Below, in pieces: positions 1 through 9,018 of a stretch of 64,000 bases of DNA. The notes beneath the pieces were generated by a model, which searched no databases, was not told the origin of the DNA, and saw nothing but the letters and a program-made list of their open reading frames with translations. Numbering within the stretch: the stretch's first letter is position 1; each line of letters starts with the position of its first letter. Source of the DNA: Ktedonobacter sp. SOSP1-85 (lineage in GTDB: Bacteria > Chloroflexota > Ktedonobacteria > Ktedonobacterales > Ktedonobacteraceae); the NCBI RefSeq assembly GCF_016587415.1, contig NZ_BNJI01000002.1, forward strand, positions 1,178,001 through 1,242,000, in the 5' to 3' direction. The position numbers and the translations under genes were made by a program.

Positions 1-1
1 A

Positions 2-163
2 CGCCTGGCCTTTTTACAGGACCTGGACACATCGAGTTTGGCCCTGGCGCTTAATGTTTCTCCAGGTTCCGCGCGCGTTCGCCTACATCGAGCGCTGAAT
101 CGTCTGCGGTCGGCCTGGCGTGCACGAGATCAGCAAGGGAAGGAGAGAGGGTACCATGCTTAA
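2..163 (+). CDS. C-terminal end of an ECF-type RNA polymerase sigma factor (partial)
   Basis: The frame is open from the left edge and stops at TAA 161-163, giving the last 53 residues. It reads like the helix-turn-helix of sigma-70 region 4: a helix with SLALALNVSPGSARVRLHRA, then a basic tail. Region 4 of such factors contacts the -35 element. The gene overlaps the next start codon (ATG 156) by 8 bases, so the two are probably translationally coupled, as is usual for a sigma factor and its membrane regulator. The N-terminus lies outside the window, so the ECF group cannot be assigned. Confidence 0.75.
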   Translation, partial: RLAFLQDLDTSSLALALNVSPGSARVRLHRALNRLRSAWRARDQQGKERGYHA

Positions 164-1712
164 GCACGATAGGCAGCAACGCCTGGCATATGAAAAGACG
201 CTCTATCGCTATAGTACGGCGCTTGAGCGTGGAGATTTTGATACGATTATCACGATCCTGCATGAAGCAGAAGACGATCCTTATCTTGAGCATTTAATTT
301 TTGAGATGCATCAAGATGACTATCAAAAGGAGGAACCTACAATGAGCCACGTATCTTCTAAGCAACCACCGGCAACCGAAGAAACACCGCCCCCTGACCT
401 TAATCGTAGCTTGCGCTCTCAGCCAGAGCAGGCACCGCGAACTCGTAAACGCTGGCTAACCACTCTGCGGGGGATTGCTGCTGTTGCCATTGTTGCCATC
501 TTAATCGGCAGCGCGCTCCTCATTTTCTCGGCGATAAACGCGTCTCATAACCTTGCCAAGAATCAACAAACATCCACCGGATCTTCTAATAAAACACTAC
601 ACAATATTGTGGTTGACGCAGAACTTACCCTTGCTGGTTCTACAGCAGGAAGGGAAGTTCTTACAGCAAGGGATGCCTCTACAGGGGTAAAACTCTGGTC
701 CTATACGGTGCCAAAAGGATTAGATGGTAAGGTCTTTGACACCAAGGGCAAGAAGGGGTTAGTCCACAGTGATAGTGCCAACCCCAACCTGGTCGTTCAG
801 GATCACGTTGTTTACTTCGCCGGTAATAAGCAAGTCCTGGCACTGCATGCGTTGGATGGAACCCTTATCTGGCAGACAGATTTAGGGACAATGGACCAGC
901 ATGTTGTTATTGGGGACTTTTTGCCATCGCTTGTAGTAGAGCAGGGACGCGTCTATGCTAGTGGGTACTCACAAGGAAACCTTTATACGCTGGACGCAAA
1001 AACGGGTAAGATCATCTGGCATTATGACGCATCTCAACCTGCGCTACTTAGCGTGAACAAAGGGGTTGCCTATGTAACTGCCAATGAGCATTATATTAAA
1101 GCCCTGGACGGGAATGATGGGCACACACTCTGGACGAAAGATGTTCAAACTATGCCAATTAGCGCTACGGTAGCGAATAATGTCTTCTATGTCCAGGTTA
1201 TGCATTCTTTAGTTGACGATCCTAAGGGTTCCCACAAAGATCAGAGACCACTCATTGCCCTGAATGCTACTACTGGCACGCAATTGTGGTCAGTCATGTC
1301 GCAAGCTGGCAATCCTACAGACCTTGTTGTACAGAATATGCTGGTGCTTTTCGATGGCAGCCACTTCTGTGGATACCACACCAGCGATGGTACACATGCC
1401 TGGTGTACGACCGGGCCACAAAACACAGTCTCGGGTGTCCACATCGCGAGTAACAATGGAAGCATCTATGGCATTTTCAACCTTGACGGAGGCAGGCAAA
1501 GAGTACAAGCCATTAATCCACAGAATGGTAAGATATACTGGTCCAAAGACGTCGATGGTGTTGTATCAAATGCTCCATTGATTCTCCCTTTCGGCGACAG
1601 CCTGGTACTTCCGCTAAGCAGGTCTGTGCTTGATCAGGCTACTGGCAAGGAACTCTGGCACTTTGACGCGGTAAAAAATGTCCTTGTTATCGCGGGTGGG
1701 GTAGGTATGTAG
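156..1712 (+). CDS. Membrane-anchored PQQ-like beta-propeller protein, likely sigma-factor partner
   Basis: The start at ATG 156 is chosen over the upstream in-frame ATG 120 because it has a strong AGGAGAGAGG site and overlaps the sigma-factor stop. The 518-residue protein has a charged cytosolic N-terminus (about 95 residues), a single transmembrane helix at about residues 107-130, and a large outer part with repeated blades carrying the G-x-x-x-W signature (LWSYTVPKG, LIWQTDLG, IIWHYDAS, LWTKDVQ, IYWSKDV, LWHFDA), typical of PQQ-like/quinoprotein propeller repeats. I see no zinc-binding HxxxCxxC anti-sigma motif. Position and topology suggest an anti-sigma or sensor role for the upstream ECF factor; this is inference. 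It could instead be an outer-surface scaffold protein. Confidence 0.7.
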   Translation: MLKHDRQQRLAYEKTLYRYSTALERGDFDTIITILHEAEDDPYLEHLIFEMHQDDYQKEEPTMSHVSSKQPPATEETPPPDLNRSLRSQPEQAPRTRKRWLTTLRGIAAVAIVAILIGSALLIFSAINASHNLAKNQQTSTGSSNKTLHNIVVDAELTLAGSTAGREVLTARDASTGVKLWSYTVPKGLDGKVFDTKGKKGLVHSDSANPNLVVQDHVVYFAGNKQVLALHALDGTLIWQTDLGTMDQHVVIGDFLPSLVVEQGRVYASGYSQGNLYTLDAKTGKIIWHYDASQPALLSVNKGVAYVTANEHYIKALDGNDGHTLWTKDVQTMPISATVANNVFYVQVMHSLVDDPKGSHKDQRPLIALNATTGTQLWSVMSQAGNPTDLVVQNMLVLFDGSHFCGYHTSDGTHAWCTTGPQNTVSGVHIASNNGSIYGIFNLDGGRQRVQAINPQNGKIYWSKDVDGVVSNAPLILPFGDSLVLPLSRSVLDQATGKELWHFDAVKNVLVIAGGVGM

Positions 1713-1729
1713 AGCAAAAAAGGGAATAA

Positions 1730-1776
1730 GGGCATATGATAATGGGCTGGCAGAGCCAGCCCATTATCATATGCCC
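1730..1776. terminator. Long perfect hairpin after the beta-propeller gene
   Basis: A 22-bp perfect stem (1730-1751 with 1755-1776) around a 3-base AGA loop lies 17 bp after the stop codon. There is no T-run on either side, so it is not a textbook intrinsic terminator, but its place at the 3' end of a gene fits transcript end formation or mRNA 3'-end protection. Confidence 0.6.
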
Positions 1777-1862
1777 TTGAGAAATTCTGGCTGTATGCGG
1801 GCTGAAAAATGATATAGTAAAGCTGACTACTATTTTTTCAGTTGAAAGGGCACACAGCGCCG

Positions 1863-3083
1863 ATGATCTACACAACCTTGCAGAGCTACCAGGTATTGCA
1901 GCGAGATTCTGACAATCAGGCTCGCGTAAAGCAGGCAGATGGGCAGATAGTGGAGTTGCCCGTTGGGGGACCATATACGGTGGGGGACGCACATGATATT
2001 TTGGTGGGGGATATCTGGGTCCTGGCCGGGCAGAGCAATATGGAGGGTATTGGCGATCTGGTAGATGTCGAATCACCTTCTCCATTTGTGCATTCTTTTC
2101 AGTCACGCGAGGAGTGGGCCATCGCGGAAGAGCCGTTGCACTGGCTTGGTGAGTCGCCGCGTATTGTGCATCATCAGCTCTGGGGGTTCGACAAGGTACC
2201 AGATAAAATACCGCCCCGCGATCCCCAGAAGACCAAGGGGGCGGGCCTGGGCCTGACCTTCGCGAAGGAGCGCTATATCCGTGCCGGAGTGCCCATCGGA
2301 CTGATTCCAAGCGCGCACGGCGGAACCTCCATGGAGCAGTGGGACCCGGCCAAACGTGACGTGGGCGATGCCTCTCTGTATGGTGCTTTGCTCAAACGTG
2401 TGGAGAAGGTGGGTGGCAAGATCGCGGGCGTGCTCTGGTATCAGGGGGAGAGTGATGCCTATCCCGAAGCGACCGAACGGTATCATCAACGTATGCACAC
2501 CCTTGTGACAGCCTTGCGTGCTGATCTCCAGGCCCCGGATCTCCCATTTTACTATGTGCAGATTGGTCGATTCATTCGCTCGATTGCGGATCCGGACGCC
2601 GATGTGTGCTGGAGTGGGATGCGCGAGGCGCAGCGTACATGGCAGGATATGCTTCCCCATACCGCGATGGTAGCGGCAATCGACCTCGAACTGAACGACT
2701 GGATCCATGTCGGCACGCAAGGCTTGAAACGACTTGGTAGACGCCTCGCTGATTGTGTGGATGGCTTACGTTCGCCTGATATCTCCTCTGTCGTGCTCGA
2801 AAGAGAGCGGGCGCTCATTCGCATCACGTACCGTTATGTGCGTGGGGGTCTGCACGCGCATGGGCTGCCCGGAGGCTTCTCGTTGCGCGATCAACAGGGA
2901 GTTGCCATCCCAGCCATTTATAAAACGACCATGGAGGGAAACGTTGTCACGTTGCATCTTACGGAGGAGCCTCTATCTGAAGGTGCGGCTCTTTGGTATG
3001 GCTGGGGTGCCGACCCCTATTGCAATATTACCGATGGCGCAGACATGGCTATTCCCGCCTTTGGCCCATGGCTACTCGCTTGA
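1863..3083 (+). CDS. Sialate O-acetylesterase-like (SASA/SGNH) carbohydrate esterase
   Basis: The 406-residue protein carries the SASA-domain marks: the nucleophile block AGQSNMEG near residue 55 and the LWYQGESDA block about 140 residues later, matching family enzymes that remove O-acetyl groups from sialic acid or plant and microbial polysaccharides. The start at ATG 1863 follows GAAAGGG (1844-1850). A TTG seven codons upstream (1842) would also keep the frame but has no better site. No signal peptide is evident, so it may act on imported sugars. The gene stands alone between two hairpins (1730 and 3135). The actual substrate cannot be read from sequence. Confidence 0.8.
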   Translation: MIYTTLQSYQVLQRDSDNQARVKQADGQIVELPVGGPYTVGDAHDILVGDIWVLAGQSNMEGIGDLVDVESPSPFVHSFQSREEWAIAEEPLHWLGESPRIVHHQLWGFDKVPDKIPPRDPQKTKGAGLGLTFAKERYIRAGVPIGLIPSAHGGTSMEQWDPAKRDVGDASLYGALLKRVEKVGGKIAGVLWYQGESDAYPEATERYHQRMHTLVTALRADLQAPDLPFYYVQIGRFIRSIADPDADVCWSGMREAQRTWQDMLPHTAMVAAIDLELNDWIHVGTQGLKRLGRRLADCVDGLRSPDISSVVLERERALIRITYRYVRGGLHAHGLPGGFSLRDQQGVAIPAIYKTTMEGNVVTLHLTEEPLSEGAALWYGWGADPYCNITDGADMAIPAFGPWLLA

Positions 3084-3134
3084 GCTTAAGCGAATATTTT
3101 GTGAATAGAGTGATATTTCGACTCCATTTTTGAT

Positions 3135-3171
3135 AGCATAGGGGACGCTGTTCGCTTGCGTCCTCTATGCT
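3135..3171 (+). terminator. Hairpin after the esterase gene
   Basis: A 14-bp stem (3135-3148 with 3158-3171) with one G-U pair and a 9-base loop lies 51 bp after the esterase stop. No clear T-run follows. Confidence 0.5.
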
Positions 3172-3264
3172 CCAATGTCCAGGAAATGCCTTCTTTGTAT
3201 ATGCCTCCTCTTCTGCGCCTCGCATATTGCCAGCGCAAGTCGCCGGCCACAAGTGCTTGGTGGG

Positions 3265-3945
3265 TCATTCCAAAGAGAGGTAGCGCTGGATTTCCTTCAA
3301 ATTTTCCTGCCCCGTCCCCTCAACGCTTGTGCAGCCTAATCTGATGAATTCCAGAAAAAAGGCTTTATGTCTGCTCGTCAGGGGTATAGGCCATATGTCA
3401 AAATGATGCGTGCGATACCTATCGGTGACGATTCCACGCGCTGTTATGCCATCACGAGCCTCCTGAGGCTTCAGCATTAAAGAATTTAACTCAAAAGGCT
3501 GGATTTCTTGCATTTTTTGCTCAAAGTGTTGAAGAGCTTCTACTGGGACTGGTGCCATTTGAACGTTTCTTAAATATACTGACTCTTCATTGGTAAATGA
3601 TGGAAGCACACTTTTTCCTCTCAAAGCTTCTATTTGCATATTCCTTAAATATATGATCGCTTCATCCGATAGTATTGGAAATTCTTGCATTTCCCTGATC
3701 GCAGATAAAATTTCAAAGTATCTTTTCAATTCCCAGATGTGAGCGAGGTTGCCGAAGGTCAAGAGCGCATCGGTATCACCAGGTGTGATGTGCAATGAGA
3801 GAAAGCAATGTCGATGGAAAGTAGGCTGAAAAATGGCGTGATAGATCAGTTCTTCCTGAAGATTCTCTGATGCTGGACAATAGCCATATGTAGTCAATAT
3901 GTATTCCCAGAGAGTATTTGTTTCTTCCAATCTATTTTCTTTCAA
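3265..3945 (-). CDS. Hypothetical protein, unknown family
   Basis: I do not recognise the family. The open frame continues upstream to an ATG at 4074, but that part runs antisense through the decayed fabF piece and looks non-coding. I place the start at TTG 3945, which has GAGG five bases upstream, giving about 226 residues. The protein is soluble, mixed alpha/beta by composition, with two similar short segments (IIYLRNMQIEAL and SVYLRNVQMAPV) about 30 residues apart that look like an internal repeat. It is AT-richer than its neighbours. Truncation at the 5' end is possible. Confidence 0.45.
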   Translation of the reverse strand: MKENRLEETNTLWEYILTTYGYCPASENLQEELIYHAIFQPTFHRHCFLSLHITPGDTDALLTFGNLAHIWELKRYFEILSAIREMQEFPILSDEAIIYLRNMQIEALRGKSVLPSFTNEESVYLRNVQMAPVPVEALQHFEQKMQEIQPFELNSLMLKPQEARDGITARGIVTDRYRTHHFDIWPIPLTSRHKAFFLEFIRLGCTSVEGTGQENLKEIQRYLSLE

Positions 3946-4013
3946 GCTTGCCTCATTCTTCTGGGAGAGGAAACACAACCAGGATGACGGCAGGATACCA
4001 TGATGTGCTCTGG

Positions 4014-4280
4014 AGATTGGATGGGTTGATGGCCCTCCACGAACAGTTCGACGTTCTGCATGAAAAAGGGCCAACGCGTGTCAGTCCTTTCCTGGTGCCC
4101 ATGATGATGATCAACATGGCTCCAGGGATGGTTTCGCTATTGACCGGTGCGCGGGGACCAGCATGGGCTGCTGTTTCCGCCTGCGCAACCGGTGGGAATG
4201 CACTTGGCCAAGCCTGAGAGACCATTCGCCGTGGGGCGGCCAAGGTGATGTTGGCGGGAGGCGCTGAACATGCTGAATTG
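4014..4280 (+). pseudogene. Fragment of a beta-ketoacyl-ACP synthase II (FabF) gene
   Basis: The frame reads through blocks typical of FabF: LHEKGPTRVSPFLVP, INMAPG, VSACATGGNALGQA, then an in-frame TGA (4215-4217), then ETIRRGAAKVMLAGGAEHAE in the same frame. The cysteine of the SACATG block is the condensing-enzyme nucleophile. Only about 90 of the usual ~410 codons remain, with no start, no C-terminal HGTGT or GHxxxA blocks, and one nonsense mutation. It is therefore a remnant of a gene or duplicated segment, not a working enzyme. Confidence 0.8.
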
Positions 4281-4341
4281 GAGAGGTTTTCACCCATCAC
4301 TCACATGTTGCCAGGCTTATCAACCCGTCTTTCATCACTTT

Positions 4342-4917
4342 TTACCCTCTCTTATACGTTCCTACTAATTCGGCTGTTGCAAGCACGTGGCCTTTCAATT
4401 TCGCCAATACGTCCTCTTTTTTCATGCCTTCCGGTAACGCTAACCGTGTATCGAGGGCAAAGAGCCGAAAGACATAGTGGTGCGTGCCAGAAGGTGGACA
4501 TGGTCCTTTATAGCCACGTGTGCCAAAATCGTTGACGCCCTCAGTACCTCCGGAAGGAGCCTCCTGTTCCAGGATGTGCTGAGTTGAGGGAGGAAGATCA
4601 TAGATGAGCCAATGCGTAAACACTTTCGTCGGTGCATCCGGGTCTTCAACCACCAGGGCGAGACTTTGTGCTTCCCTTGGCACCTGGGCAATGGTAAGGG
4701 GTAGATGGTGATTAGCTCCATCACAGGTATACTGAGACGGAATCGGTTGACCAGGTTCAAAGGCAGGACTGGTGAGCTTCATAGGAGCCTCCTTTTTTCC
4801 TGTTGCCAGGCTTGGGGCGGCAAACGTCGTCGTGCAGGTACTCACGATGAATAGCACCCCCAGGATACTACTAAGGAATAGGATATACACTTGTTTCCAG
4901 GCGGCAGAAGTGTTCAT
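4342..4917 (-). CDS. YbhB/YbcL-type PEBP family protein, exported
   Basis: The protein matches the bacterial PEBP (Raf-kinase-inhibitor-like) family in its ordered blocks: SPAFEPGQPIPSQYTCDGAN, LALVVEDPDAP, FTHWLIYDLPP, GYKGPCPPSGTHHYVFRLFAL. ATG 4917 is chosen because GGGAGG precedes it; the longer frame to 5022 has no site. Residues 10-35 form a hydrophobic export signal ending near STC/FAA, so it is secreted or, if the cysteine is lipidated, a lipoprotein. Bacterial members bind small anionic ligands, but their role is unclear. It is monocistronic, divergent from galE. Confidence 0.85.
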   Translation of the reverse strand: MNTSAAWKQVYILFLSSILGVLFIVSTCTTTFAAPSLATGKKEAPMKLTSPAFEPGQPIPSQYTCDGANHHLPLTIAQVPREAQSLALVVEDPDAPTKVFTHWLIYDLPPSTQHILEQEAPSGGTEGVNDFGTRGYKGPCPPSGTHHYVFRLFALDTRLALPEGMKKEDVLAKLKGHVLATAELVGTYKRG

Positions 4918-5163
4918 GACGATCTTTTCCTCCCGACGGTCCTCCTCCATCCATGCTGATATCCGTCTTTTCGCTGATTTGGACATGGGTGCAGAAACGT
5001 ACGAACTCCTCTGTAGAACCAACTTCCATTCTGCCTACACGCTCTCGACCAATAGAAAGATGCAGCTTCCGTGATGTCGAAGAAATCATGAACAAAATCT
5101 ACAGATGCTTTCTATCTGTTGTATGATTACAGGGAAATATATACCTAGTATGGAGGTTCTAGC

Positions 5164-6141
5164 TTGAAGTTTCTTGTTACCGGCGGGGCCGGATATATTG
5201 GTAGTGTCATGACCAAGCAACTGGTGGAGGCTGGGCATGAGGTCACTGTGCTGGATAACTTCACCAAGGGTCACCACCAGGCAGTGCTGCCCCAGGTCAA
5301 ACTGGTGGAGGGCGAGTTGCTCAATGCCCAGCGACTCAAAGAGGTTTTCAAGGATGGCTTCAATGGCGTGCTGCATTTCGCGGCCCTCTCGCTGGTGGGC
5401 GAGTCGGTGACGCAGCCAGAGCGCTATTATCGCAATAACGTCGTAGGTACACTCAACCTGCTCGACGCCATGCGCGAGGTGGGCGTGAAGCGCCTGGTCT
5501 TCTCATCAACGGCGGCTGTCTATGGCGCACCGGAGGAAACTCCCATCCTGGAGACCGCGCAACCCCGGCCAACCAATCCCTATGGCGGCTCCAAGCTGGC
5601 TGTGGACCAGATGATAGGCTTTGAGGCCGCGGCACATGGCCTGGCTGCTGTCAGCCTGCGTTATTTCAATGTTGCCGGCGCCAGTGGCGAGTTGGGCGAG
5701 GTGCATAATCCTGAGACGCACCTGATCCCGCTCGTGCTCCAGGCCGCTGCGGGTACACGCGAAGCAGTCCAGATCTATGGCACGGACTATCCAACCCCTG
5801 ACGGTACGGCAATTCGCGACTATATCCATGTCGAGGACCTGGCACGAGCGCATATCCTGGCCCTTACTCATGCTCAACCAGGGAAACATGAAATCTACAA
5901 CCTGGGCAACGGCAAGGGCTTTTCGGTCCGCGAGGTCATCGAGACCGCGCGCCAGGTGACGGGCAAACCCATCAAGGCTATAGAGACTGATCGGCGCGCG
6001 GGCGATCCTCCTGTGCTGGTTGCCTCCAGCGAGAAGGCCCAGCGCGATCTCGGTTGGAAGCCACAAAAGCCCGAACTGGCGAGCATGATCGCCGATGCCT
6101 GGAATTGGCTCCAGGCCCATCCTCAGGGCTATCACGATTAA
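5164..6141 (+). CDS. galE: UDP-glucose 4-epimerase
   Basis: The 325-residue protein has the extended SDR architecture: nucleotide-binding GGAGYIG at residues 7-13, the SST block near 115 and the catalytic Y140-x-x-x-K144 pair (PYGGSK). RYFNVAGA and the TPDGTAIRDYIHV block are typical of GalE, which interconverts UDP-glucose and UDP-galactose for the Leloir pathway and envelope sugars. Translation starts at TTG 5164, with TGGAGG nine bases upstream and the dinucleotide-binding motif directly after it. It stands alone. Confidence 0.93.
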   Translation: MKFLVTGGAGYIGSVMTKQLVEAGHEVTVLDNFTKGHHQAVLPQVKLVEGELLNAQRLKEVFKDGFNGVLHFAALSLVGESVTQPERYYRNNVVGTLNLLDAMREVGVKRLVFSSTAAVYGAPEETPILETAQPRPTNPYGGSKLAVDQMIGFEAAAHGLAAVSLRYFNVAGASGELGEVHNPETHLIPLVLQAAAGTREAVQIYGTDYPTPDGTAIRDYIHVEDLARAHILALTHAQPGKHEIYNLGNGKGFSVREVIETARQVTGKPIKAIETDRRAGDPPVLVASSEKAQRDLGWKPQKPELASMIADAWNWLQAHPQGYHD

Positions 6142-6345
6142 TATATGCTATTGGTCTGTTTGCGGGTATTCGTTCGCAACCAGATCAATGGCGTATAACG
6201 CGTAAGTGGGAAACAAATTCATTATGGACCGTATTCACGTACAACCACATCCAATATAAGTCCTGCTGGCTCGACAGGCCGCGCGCGCACCTCCTGTACA
6301 CACCTTCTCTGATGATGGGTGTTTTTTAGACAGGAGGATATCTAC

Positions 6346-7578
6346 ATGTCTTTTTTTAGGCGCTTCGTGCCTGGGCGCTCGCTGCTCTCTATGCCAACAC
6401 TTCGCTGGCTGGTTATCTCGCGCTTCTTCAGTAATCTGTTCTTCTACTCGACCACGCTGGTCCTCTTTCAACAGCAGCGGGGGCTTAATTTTACCGAGAT
6501 GTTTCTGATGGAGGCGATTCTCTCGGCCAGCATCTGGCTAGCGGACGTTCCAACCAGCATCTGGTCTGAGCGCATTGGCTATGCCAGGATGATTCTGCTT
6601 GGGCGCGCTATTGGCCTGGTGGGGATGCTGGTCTTCGTGCTCGCACATGGATTCTGGCTCTTTGCCTGTGCTGAAGTGCTGGGTGGTGTGGCTTTTGCCT
6701 GTGTTTCCGGTTGCGAAAGTGCCCTGGTTTACGCTGCTTTACCTGCTCATGAGAGCAGCAGGCAAGGCGGAGAGGCTTTCGCACTGCTCGCCAGCGCGTC
6801 GAGCGCGGGATTCTTTCTAGGCCTGCTGACGGGTAGCTTTCTGGGTGCTGCCAGCCCCTTGCTTGCGGTTATGGCGAGTCTCGTACCCTCCCTGTTCGCG
6901 TTCCTTGCGGCATTTCGTATATGGCGCTATGCCCCAGCCTCTAGAGCTACGAAGAACAGTGAGCAAGTGCAAGTCAGGCAGGTGTTACAACGTGCCTGGA
7001 AGACCGTGCGTTCTCAACCTGTCCTCGCGCTCTTGAGCCTGTGGGGGTCAGCGAATTTCGCGCTGACAAATGCAGTTTTCTGGTATAATCAACCCTACTT
7101 TCAACGAGCAGGTATTCCAGTTGCCCTATTTGGGCCGCTGACAGCCACCGCGCTTGGCTTGCAGTTGCTCATTCTCCTACGCCTGGCAGCTATACACAAG
7201 CTACTGGGTACACGTCTCTTGCTGGCCTGTTCCTGCTTCTTCCCTGGGCTCTGCTACCTGCTCTTACCATGGGTGACTCATAGCTGGTTATTTACCCTCC
7301 TGTTAATCGCGGGCGTGATCGTCTTTTCCGCCTGGCAGGAGCCTGTGATAGCACAAGAGGTGAATCGGCGTATCGCAGACACAAGCAGGGCGACCACGCT
7401 CTCCGCGCTCTCCCTGGTTGGCTCACTGGGGAAAAGTACCCTGGACCCGCTTATAGGGCGCCTGGGAGATCGCGGGCTGGCGTGGGTAGGCACTGGCCTG
7501 GGAGGGGCGTTACTTCTCTTGAGTATTGTCGCCCTGCTGCTTCCTCTTCGATCCCAGAGGCAAGAGCATGGACAGTAA
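6346..7578 (+). CDS. Major facilitator superfamily transporter
   Basis: The 410-residue membrane protein has about 10-12 hydrophobic helices and an N-terminal half with a short charged loop (SIWSERIGYARMILLGRAIG) in the place of the MFS motif A between helices 2 and 3. ATG 6346 follows AGGAGG at 6330-6336. It resembles efflux-type MFS proteins; the substrate cannot be told. The gene is convergent with the CaCA exchanger gene downstream. Confidence 0.85.
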   Translation: MSFFRRFVPGRSLLSMPTLRWLVISRFFSNLFFYSTTLVLFQQQRGLNFTEMFLMEAILSASIWLADVPTSIWSERIGYARMILLGRAIGLVGMLVFVLAHGFWLFACAEVLGGVAFACVSGCESALVYAALPAHESSRQGGEAFALLASASSAGFFLGLLTGSFLGAASPLLAVMASLVPSLFAFLAAFRIWRYAPASRATKNSEQVQVRQVLQRAWKTVRSQPVLALLSLWGSANFALTNAVFWYNQPYFQRAGIPVALFGPLTATALGLQLLILLRLAAIHKLLGTRLLLACSCFFPGLCYLLLPWVTHSWLFTLLLIAGVIVFSAWQEPVIAQEVNRRIADTSRATTLSALSLVGSLGKSTLDPLIGRLGDRGLAWVGTGLGGALLLLSIVALLLPLRSQRQEHGQ

Positions 7579-7637
7579 AGGTCGCAATGGCCAGGAGATG
7601 CCTGTCTAGCTATATGTCCCAATTACTTTTCTTCCCA

Positions 7638-8624
7638 TTAGCTTACCTGGTGGCCGGTGAGCACCATCGCCAGGATAAAGCCAGCATAGAGTACGAGCAG
7701 GAAGGCTCCTGTCAAGCGCCCCAGGCGTCCATGCCAGATGAAGCCGAGCAGCAGCAGATGGGCCAGGATCATAGCGGGCAGCGAGATCATCAATTGATGG
7801 AGATCTACTGGGAGTGGACGCACCAGGGCTGCCAGGCCAAGGGTAACTAGCAGGTTATAGGCGAACGATCCTAGCACACCACCCACCAGGACCTCCGCTT
7901 GCCTCTTACGTGCCGCCGCGATCCCCAAAGCGATCATCTCGCTCGCGGTCGCCAGGGAGACAAGCGTGGCTCCAATAACGTGCTGGCTCAGACCAACAAC
8001 CTGTGTCAGGGCTTCCGCGCCCCACACGATAGCTGGTCCTCCCAGAGCCATTCCCAGCAAGCCACCACCAACGAGTCCTAGCGGTCGCCAGAGCTTCTGT
8101 CTGGGTGCTTGTTGATTGTCGTCGTCATCGTCGTCATCGTCGTCGTCATCTTCAAGTTTCTGAAAGCGTTCGATAGCCTGGCGATCTACCCGGAGCAGTA
8201 GCCATGTGTAGCCAACAAAGACGACGAGGAGCAGCAGGCCAGCCAGGCGCGATATATTTCCCAGAAAAAGCAGACCGATTGGTAGCAGCGAGATAAGGGT
8301 GGCAATGACGGCCTGGCGACGCAGTTCGCGTCCAAGAACAATGGGAAAGAGGATCGCCGAGAGGCCAAGCGCGATAGTAATCATCGTGAAATTATTACCG
8401 AGGATATTACCCAGCGCGAGCGAGGCATTCCCCTGCCCTGAAGCAATGGCCGCGGTGAGCATCTCCTCTGGCTCCAGTCCTGCCAGGATAATACCCACGA
8501 CAAAGAGGCTGATGCCAGCCCGGCGTGCCACATCGCCAACGCCGTCCATAAACCAATCCGCGCCTTTCATAAGGGCAAGCGTTCCTATCCCCAGTAGCAG
8601 GAGCGCCAATACACCAGTCAACAC
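7638..8624 (-). CDS. CaCA-family sodium/calcium exchanger-like protein with poly-Asp loop
   Basis: The 328-residue protein has two homologous halves of about five helices each. The paired ion-binding repeats read as GLEPEEM...LGNILGNN in the first half and LATASEMIALGIAAA...GGVLGSFAYN in the second, with the conserved acidic residues present. The cytosolic loop between the halves contains eleven consecutive Asp residues coded by a GAC/GAT run (plus strand 8118-8150). Family members exchange Ca2+ (or other cations) for Na+ or H+. The start is GTG 8624, overlapping the TGA of the upstream gene, which implies translational coupling. Confidence 0.85.
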   Translation of the reverse strand: MLTGVLALLLLGIGTLALMKGADWFMDGVGDVARRAGISLFVVGIILAGLEPEEMLTAAIASGQGNASLALGNILGNNFTMITIALGLSAILFPIVLGRELRRQAVIATLISLLPIGLLFLGNISRLAGLLLLVVFVGYTWLLLRVDRQAIERFQKLEDDDDDDDDDDDNQQAPRQKLWRPLGLVGGGLLGMALGGPAIVWGAEALTQVVGLSQHVIGATLVSLATASEMIALGIAAARKRQAEVLVGGVLGSFAYNLLVTLGLAALVRPLPVDLHQLMISLPAMILAHLLLLGFIWHGRLGRLTGAFLLVLYAGFILAMVLTGHQVS

Positions 8625-9013
8625 GCCGTGTTCTCCTCTTCGATCAACTGCTTGCGCAAAGCCATGCGCAGGTCATGGAGCGCCTGAAGCGTTAGCACGC
8701 GTTTCAAGTCTTGCGTTCCTGCTATATATTCTGTACTGAGTACAACCATATAATTAAAATAATCTTGCAGTCTATAGACCGTCACATCAATAGTCCAATC
8801 ACCAGCCAGTTCTCCATAAATCAGGTGCGTATCTATGTTCTCGTGGTATCTTCCCAACTCCAGGTATGCTAACAAGCGCCGCGCCATCTCATAGCTCTCT
8901 TTGTGTATATAAAGGTAATCATCGAGCAATCGCAGCCCCTGTTGCTCCTGGCTATATTGGCCTTGAAAGTAGAGGCGTGCTGGCTGCCCCAGTATTCCAT
9001 CGCTCACCATCAT
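8618..9013 (-). CDS. Hypothetical protein coupled to the exchanger
   Basis: This soluble protein of about 131 residues, rich in Leu, Tyr and charged residues, matches no family I know. ATG 9013 lies only 5 bp after the end of IS607-type copy 1 (9019); the frame also runs upstream into the transposon end, with an ATG at 9034 inside it. The stop overlaps the GTG start of the exchanger, so the two genes form an operon whose natural promoter has been separated from them by the transposon. Expression now probably depends on transcription through or out of the element. Confidence 0.6.
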   Translation of the reverse strand: MMVSDGILGQPARLYFQGQYSQEQQGLRLLDDYLYIHKESYEMARRLLAYLELGRYHENIDTHLIYGELAGDWTIDVTVYRLQDYFNYMVVLSTEYIAGTQDLKRVLTLQALHDLRMALRKQLIEEENTAC

Positions 9014-9018
9014 ACCTT

